A stretch of 64,000 bases of DNA. It comes from Hydnum rufescens UP504. Lineage: Eukaryota > Basidiomycota > Agaricomycetes > Cantharellales > Hydnaceae. The notes under the pieces were generated by a model that was not told the DNA's origin, did not search any database, and worked only from the letters and a program-made list of their open reading frames with translations. The stretch lies in NCBI GenBank assembly GCA_014904985.1, contig MU128928.1, positions 334,832-398,831 on the forward strand, written 5' to 3'. Both the position numbers and the translations under genes were made by a program. Within the stretch, counting starts at the first letter, position 1. The number at the start of each line of letters is the position of its first letter. Positions 57,637 to 64,000 of the stretch are shown here, in pieces.

Positions 57637-58312
57637 ATAGAATTTAGCTGTACTCTTGGATAACCGGGCTCAGTATGTTCCCTAGACTGGCGGCCTGCAA
57701 ATGGTCCTGCGGTCACACTTACTGCATTGGACAAGGCTGGGACTGAGACTCGGACTGAACGGAAGTGGCTCGTCAACACCGTCAATATGATGCAGAGGAG
57801 CCTGTTCGATTTCCGGCCTTTGACATCTTTGATCATCTGGGTCCAACCCGGCGTCTATGCCCCTGAGAAGAAGCTTTGGCTGAATACAAGTTGAATTTGG
57901 ATCGAATGATCTCAGCCATGGACTTGCTTATGGTTCAAGAAGCACTAGCGCAATTTACTCCCAGCCGGGGATTATCGTGAGCGAACGAATGGCCAAAAGC
58001 CGATAGTCCGATCGATGGATGGGAGAGGGCGAATTCGAATGAGGGGGCGAAGGCTTGGGTTTTTGAAAATCGAACGATCAACGTGGATTTCCACCATGAC
58101 CCCCTAAATCCTTACCCCTGTCACAGTATTGGTCCCTCCAATAGTTTGAATAGAAGTAAAAGATACACGCAAGAAGGAAGGAAAACAGAAAATTCAAAGT
58201 CTCGCACCTGGACCTACACCACGGCTGCCATTCCCATACAATAGTGCCTTATCACCCCTCTCAATCCTCTCCCACTCCTTCAAACATCGCAACACCTCCG
58301 CTTGCACCACCT
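57637..58312. other. Intergenic region, 3' ends of convergent genes
   Basis: One plus-strand stretch (57690-57895) stays open with a protein-like composition (TRTERKWLVNTVNMMQRSLF) but belongs to no gene I can build; it may be a lost exon. The rest is non-coding. Confidence 0.45.
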
Positions 58313-60683
58313 TCATGCCCCGCCCGTGCCCCCACCGCTGCCTCCATCAACAGGGCCGTCTCGTACCCATCGCCTAAATGCCTCTAAGTCCGCAGCAGCA
58401 GTCTCTTCGCCCTCCCTCACAGCCCAACAAGCATGCTCGAGTAGGAACAGGCCCGAAGCCACTTGTCCAAGGAGAAAGAAAATAGGACGATACACGACGG
58501 TCGATAGTGGAAGCTGTGTTCTCGACTCGTCAAGCGTATTCTGCAGTGTACCCAGCGCAGATTCGAGAATCGAAAGTTCAGCAGCAATTCACCAGCGATG
58601 CTTGGAGGCACTTGGGATATGGCCTTCATTCCCCACTTTGGAGCGGTTGTTTTTAATCAGTATAACGACCCTGCACGGGACACGTGCCGACTACCCCAAC
58701 TCACCGCTGAAAATGCATTCATAACACGCCCTCCAGCGCAAGCCCTGATAACATCCAGGGCCAAAACATTAGCTGTCCCCTCCCATATTTTCTCCACGGA
58801 AGCGTCCCGGATCATCCTGTGCAACATGAACGACGTATTGCATGAATAATCAGATTGACATTGAGATGGAAACTGCGGAATAGCTTGCCTCCCGATACCA
58901 GTCTCCTCCATATATCCCTGACCACCCAGCGCGATCATGCATTCCTCCATCCCCCCAACCGCGTAGCTAGCCACAAAGCCTTTCGCAACAGGCGTTAATA
59001 GCCTCAACATCGCATTCTCTTCCATCGTCGCATTCCCATTTTCCGAGCGTCCAAGGAGGCATACAACACCAAATGTTAGGTGTGTAAGTGCGCGGTACAG
59101 GACCGAGACTTTCGCGAGGGTAAATGTATGCAAGGGGAGATCGCGAAGGAGCGTATCACCTCCGGCACTAGAGGAAATAGTGCGAATCGAGGCATACGAA
59201 CGTGCAATTTGAAGACAGCGGGAGAGACTTGAGACAGATAGGATAGCAGAATGGAGACGAGTGATATTCAGTACCGGCGAGATCGTCTTTACCCCCTCAT
59301 TAAGAGAACCGATCAAATAGCCTTTCGCCCCGTTGAGGGATAGCTCTGCTGTAGGGACCGGATGCGTGCCGATCTTGTTCTTCAGGCGGTGAACATATAT
59401 ATTGTTCGAACGCGTTGCACCTGGATAGAGAGATGGAAGAGCGTCGGTATTTATGCCCAGTGTGCTTCTAGGTGGCGATGCGATGAGAGGAAGCCGCAAT
59501 GGGACGATGAAAAGCGAGAGGGAACGCGATCCCAACGAGGTCGGTCCTAAATATTTCAACTAAATTAGGGATGCTGGATCAAAACTGCGGACACAGAAAC
59601 CACCCACCAGTTCGAGCGAGCGCCACGCTGAGGTTTCCGTCAGTAGCGGAGGAGAACCACTTGAAACCATCCAAGCACCACTCTTGGCTTCCGAAGCTTT
59701 CGGCACTGGTGCTCTCCCTTACTAATTTGGCCGTGGTTTCGGTATGGGTTAGATCGGAGCCTCCAGGTCGTTCAGTCATCCACTGTCCTGCTGTGAAGCC
59801 CTGAGAGGGATCACGACTATAATGTGCAATCTCGATGTGAGAGGACGGACATACGTAGGAGAATGACAAGTGCATATACCTGAGAAGACGAGGGAGAATG
59901 TCTCGCTTCATTTCTTCTGTACCGAATAGCTCCAGCACTAAGGCGATCATAGAAGTGTGATTATGCAATATGAGTCTAGGGAGATGTGTATTTACCTCTA
60001 GCGCAACCATCGGTCATGGAAAAGGGACACAAGATCTGCAGAATAGTGGAAGTAATACAGACATATGCATAAGGATATCCCACATGCATATCGCAGAAGA
60101 ACTGACCATCCGAGCGTCCGCATTATAAATGACGATCTTTGCGAAACTATAAACCCTTGCCCATTCCGCGTACTTGTTCCTCTCGTATGCGATGGAGATT
60201 AGACCTTCTTTAAACGTAATAGCTTTCAGGGCTCGCCAGCCCGGGGAAGTGCTCAACTCGTCGATTCGTCGACCCCATTCGTCGTACTGGCGCAAAGAGG
60301 GATGGCTCGATGGAGGGTCGCAGAGCGCCCCGATCGCTTGTATTGCTATGGTTACACAAATGTATTGGGCTCAAGCTGCTTCAATGGGGTGTAGGTACAG
60401 ATTGCTCACGACCGCGGATTTCGTTCCCCCACCGGACGAGTTCAGATTGGATCTCGGATCTGAGGCTATGCAGAATACCGAGGTCACAGGTAGCCCTCGG
60501 GATTTTCTAAAAATCATCGCACTGACTGATGTGGGAAGATTCGTTTAAAGAGCGACGGCAGTACCACGTCTTCCGTGTAGGGATGAGGAAGATGTATCGG
60601 ATTCTGTCAAGGTTGATATAAAGACATAAAAGAAGTATGGAAAGAGTGATCCTTACAGGCTGGAAACCTTCTTCAACACGCAT
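58313..60683 (-). CDS. Acyl-CoA dehydrogenase, AidB-like
   Basis: The product is an FAD enzyme of the acyl-CoA dehydrogenase superfamily. In the AidB branch it is linked to alkylation response in bacteria and to fatty acid or isovaleryl-CoA oxidation in fungi. The start is ATG at 60683 (MRVEEGFQP), then across an intron PYTEDVVLPSLFKRIFP, YDEWGRRIDELSTSPGWRALK and FKEGLISIAYE. The middle has FTAGQWMTERPGGSDLTHTET (flavin/substrate loop), EWCLDGFKWFSSATDGNLSVALART and NKIGTHPVPTAELSLNGAKGYLIG. Then come ITRLHSAILSVSSLSRCLQIARSYA, YAVGGMEECMIALGGQGYMEE, IWEGTANVLALDVIRA and a C-terminal exon with VASGLFLLEHACWAVREGE, ending at 58313. Introns are short. The frame appears largely consistent. The call is strong at family level; substrate unknown. 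Confidence 0.9.
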
Positions 60684-62414
60684 AACTAAGCGTACAAACT
60701 CGGAAGGCCAAGGTAGATTTCGGCTCAGTAAGGGCCTTTTGATCCACAAAGTTCTGTATGTCCAAGGCTGTCGGCAACGTCGTGTACCTCCTCCAAGTAT
60801 AGATCACAACGAAGAAGTTGTGGAGTAAAGGTGTCCCGTGCAGGTAATTTAAGGTATCAACTTCTCGTTCGGGGAGGTAAAAGTCCCGGAGCTCGTGACG
60901 TTCGGTTGCAATCCATGAGCACTAAAGCGAACGTGGGTTGGTGCTATGGGTCACGGAGAAGGAAAGGTGTCTATAGTTTTTTGTGCCGAGGGCCTAGAGC
61001 CGTAGCATTGGGTGCGCTAATTTTTGAATGGATGGTAATTGCCGGGCTTGCAGTGACATCCACTCAACACAATTTTGTCCTCTCCGTTGAGAGGGCACAT
61101 TTTTGGTTTATTGGGCGTCAAAAGTACAGCTCTTTGTCGCTCATTTCTCCCAGCCTGCTCGTGCAATCATACCTACCCTGGCCGCCGAGCCACTTTTTAG
61201 CTCCATGACTGTCTCCACCTTGTTCCTGCTCTACCAGAGGCGATCTCTGCTGAAGAATGTCTTTCTCTGGCAAGCGTTTGGTTATTGGACACTTTATTTC
61301 GGTACCTGCATCTACACCACCTCTCAACCCTGGTTTTACATTTGCATACCCTGGTGCTACTACGATTTCTCTCTCTGAGTGTTTCTTGCGCGTTTGTGAC
61401 TTGGGGCTCCTCCCGGCCTAGCCGTAGGGGGACACTGTCTATTCTGTGATATCTTTCGTTACACAAGGCGTCTTCAGAGCTGCCAATTATCCTTGACCAA
61501 TGCCAAGGGTTCTGGACAAAGGCCAGAATATGTTCGTTCATACATAGTAAAGGGGGAAGACTTCATGGCTTTCTTTACACATTTTCCTTGCCATGCAAGG
61601 GCTAGGTGGACTTGGATTCTCATCTGTCCAGTTAATGGGAGTGGCGTTCCTGTTGTCACAAACGGCACGGTGTCATCTCCATTCTATTAGATTTATCCAA
61701 CCCAATCTATATCTAAACCAAAAAGGCTTGCACGGAGGGAAGGCACTCTCTGTGACCCTCAATCCATCACTAACTAACTAATAGGTGTGATACTTCAAGG
61801 GCAAGGGACAACTCCATAACAACACTCCTTTGTTACCCCTGCACCTACATAGTGAATTAGATAGTGAAAAGACTCTCCCTATATTGCTATATTCGTCATG
61901 GATAGCCGTCGGACTGCAATAGTGTAAGTGGGGGTTGCAATCGCACTGGGCATGTCCTTCAAGTCCAAGGCATCGAATTATTGTGCGGTATCCGCATTGG
62001 GGATACTTTCTCACGTTCAAGATAGATAGCAACTAAATGGAAGGTAGTTGCCGAGCTACCCTTGGACTCTGGGCGTCATATCGAGCGCCTCTTCTCGCTT
62101 GCTATTTTTTAAATGATGCCAAGCTTGGTTCTAACATCGAATGTTTCCCTATGGACACTCCCTCGTCCCTCAATCCCGTTCGCGTGACTCGTGTGACGGC
62201 CTGTCGGAGTCCACGGATAAATTCCCATATCTTGAATAAGAGCCTCTTTATAATCCTATTGATAATTGACTCGTGGAAGTCTCGGGATACTTGCTGCACG
62301 TTGTCACCCGTACAGCTGGTGAGCTTCAAAATTACCACCCTCCATCATATTCTTTCCCATAATCGGTGACACACTCTAGCGCCTTACCTCCCGAATTTTG
62401 GAGATACCATCCAC
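60684..62414. other. Intergenic region, no recognised gene
   Basis: About 1.7 kb. A short plus-strand reading near 61591 (MQGLGGLGFSSVQLMGV) resembles the nucleotide-binding turn of zinc-type dehydrogenases, but nothing on either side supports such a gene. Otherwise stops in all frames. Confidence 0.45.
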
Positions 62415-64000
62415 ATGCCGGAAATGCAAGAAGTTCCACGCCAAACCCGGTTCCAACGATTATTCGGATTCTTGACCCTCCCCCAATTTCGTAGGAGCGC
62501 AAAAGGGGATACAGTTGTTGAAATGCCTCCTAGAGGCATATCTACAGACGCGTTAGAGTTCGCGGAGACTGCACTCAAGGGGATTCCCATTGCTGGTGCC
62601 AAAGTCGAGATCAGCGCCGTCTTAAACATTATCAAAGGATTCAGCATCGTTAGTCCCCTGGTGCCGTGTGGTCTCACCCTGTCGTCGCGCAACTCATTTG
62701 GCTTTCCTTGGCGTTCTGTAGGCTCCCGCATTGAACGAAAAAAGTTTGGATCAGCTTGAGAGTCATGTTCGACTTCTCGCAGAGCTCTTAGAGCCTCTTG
62801 CCCAGATGGAATCCTACCAATTCTCCGATGATCTTCAACATCAACTGCGAAGACTCGGAAGGTCAGCTCCAAAATATAGCGAGAAGGGTGCGATGAGTTG
62901 AATGCCATTCTTCTGACACGGATAGAGAGCTGCACGCTATCTCGCTGAGGATGAAGAAGTCGGGCTCATCTACGATAAATCGGCGCCTCTCCCTCTCGAA
63001 GCGAAATGAGAATGTCAATAACGTGAGTGCGTTTGCGCGAGACTTTGGTTTGGCTCTGGATAGTTTTCGTGTAAGTTCACGATATGTGGGCATTCGAATA
63101 TCTTTCTGACTCTCATCGTACGTTTCGCTTGGCACTAGGCAACCGCATTGCCGATGTACCCCGTCAGCACGATTGAGGCCGTTATGCGCTCTTCGGGCAT
63201 CATATCCAATTCTTCCTGCGGTCTAATTCCTTTCTTAGATTGGATCCTCCAATCTGAGGAGGTTGCAGACGACAGAATCGGTGCTGTGAAAACTATTCAG
63301 CTCTACAACAGGAGCTACAAATTTCCAAAATCCAGGTACCGCGATCGTGGCCCTGGGGCTTCGAACCCCGTATACGAGTTCCTTCACGTCGGATTACTGA
63401 ACGAACGAGGCATCGAAACCTGGATAGAGATCGAATTTAACGGAACAAACAGTTGGGTACTCTTTTTCTTGTTCCTATTTTGATCTTCCATTCTTGCGGC
63501 CATAATTGATTTTAAAGCCCGTGGGCATTCACAGCACGAGGGACGGTAACATTTGCCACGAACGAAAGAGGCTCTGATTCGCGGCGCCGGTACTCTTGGC
63601 ACCCTCTTCGTTGAAGATCCTCTCTCTATAACGAACCTTGCCAAGCGGATTCGTCCCGTCTGCAACACTCCTGAATCTGAGGCTAAGGGCCAAGTATATA
63701 TTCATTATTGCGACCGGTTCAATTCCTTCTGACAGGGGTATCTGTAGTTCAGACTCGGCCGGGTATTTGGGACGCTCAAGCCGTGCGGTCGTTATGTTTT
63801 GGACAACCCGCCGGATCCACAGGCGGTGGCGTTATTCAATGTGGATGCTTGGTCTCCATGGACTGTCACCTCCGATGTCTCGCGTCGCCCCGCGTGAATG
63901 AGGATGGTAGGAGGCGAGAACGGGAAAGTTCGAACCAGTTCAAGACTGCTGGTATAAAAATATGGAGTACGGAGATCAATTTTTGCGGACACCTACTTGT
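62415..64000 (+). CDS. Protein with N-terminal helical domain, 3' end outside the window
   Basis: The start is ATG at 62415 (MPEMQEVPRQTRFQRLFGFL). Exon 1 has ALEFAETALKGIPIAGAKVEISAVLNIIKGF; a GT-AG intron (62652 to about 62721) leads to LNEKSLDQLESHVRLLAELLEPLAQM and LQHQLRRLGR. Later exons read ELHAISLRMKKSGS and FARDFGLALDSFR, then near 63142 PMYPVSTIEAVMRSSG. The pattern of an amphipathic helix after a short N-tail, then a helical bundle and coiled coil, is seen at the head of many Agaricomycete proteins, some with NACHT/NLR or kinase modules. It resembles MLKL/HeLo-type helical domains, but this is inference. After 63240, readings such as VKTIQLYNRSYKFPKSRY and HVGLLNERGIETWIEIEFNGTNSW belong to no family I know. 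The end of the gene is not reached. Confidence 0.5.

Noticed and set aside
61591..61650. Zinc-type dehydrogenase motif MQGLGGLGFSSVQ as part of a gene.
   Set aside because: Only one short motif; no catalytic domain or further Rossmann segments occur on either side in any frame.

Overview
The window looks like nuclear DNA of a filamentous basidiomycete, probably an Agaricomycete. Genes are dense and lie on both strands. They are split by many 50-60 bp GT-AG introns, and several products are typical of mushrooms: a LodA-like quinoprotein, a VioB-type ferritin-like protein, small beta-trefoil proteins, a GH31 alpha-glucosidase and a fused PABA synthase. Assignments are from reading the translations; no search was run.

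Layout. 1-7.8 kb: bZIP factor (-, cut by the window edge), long-chain-base phosphate phosphatase (-), an intergenic stretch with no recognised gene, and an aldehyde dehydrogenase (+). 7.8-14.95 kb: a 3.5 kb unit in two tandem copies, each with a PdxT/SNO glutaminase gene (-), a hAT-like MITE and about 210 bp internal repeats. 15-26 kb: an accessory repeat zone. It holds another hAT MITE with a perfect 8 bp target duplication, two and a half copies of a gene of unknown function, and a 2.3 kb inverted repeat with a 3.7 kb spacer. Each arm carries a small beta-trefoil gene joined to an eIF4E-like gene fragment. A third, broken beta-trefoil paralogue in the spacer ends in an ENP2-like fragment.

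27-32 kb: a divergent pair, VioB-type ferritin-like protein (-) and LodA-like cysteine-tryptophylquinone oxidase (+). 32.5-33.5 kb: another eIF4E-like pseudogene fragment. 33.7-44.3 kb: housekeeping block with PABA synthase (+), fatty acid 2-hydroxylase (-), a Harbinger-type MITE, ENP2/NOL10 (+) and eIF4E (-). 44.3-51.3 kb: one uncertain gene, a Pro/Ser-rich protein and long gene-poor stretches. 51.3-60.7 kb: alpha-glucosidase (-) and a TAP-like alpha/beta hydrolase (+) sharing a 177 bp promoter, then an AidB-like acyl-CoA dehydrogenase (-). 62.4-64 kb: the start of a gene for a helical-domain protein (+).

Many genes contain one-base reading-frame breaks, often in homopolymers. They occur in ENP2 and eIF4E, which a fungus is expected to need, and the two PdxT copies are broken at different bases. 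Uncorrected indel errors in the assembly are therefore a serious alternative to real decay, and every frameshift below should be read with this in mind.

The two most interesting things are the LodA/ferritin-like divergent pair, a candidate amino-acid-oxidising unit, and the inverted-repeat zone that carries pieces resembling two genes that lie side by side 17-27 kb away.
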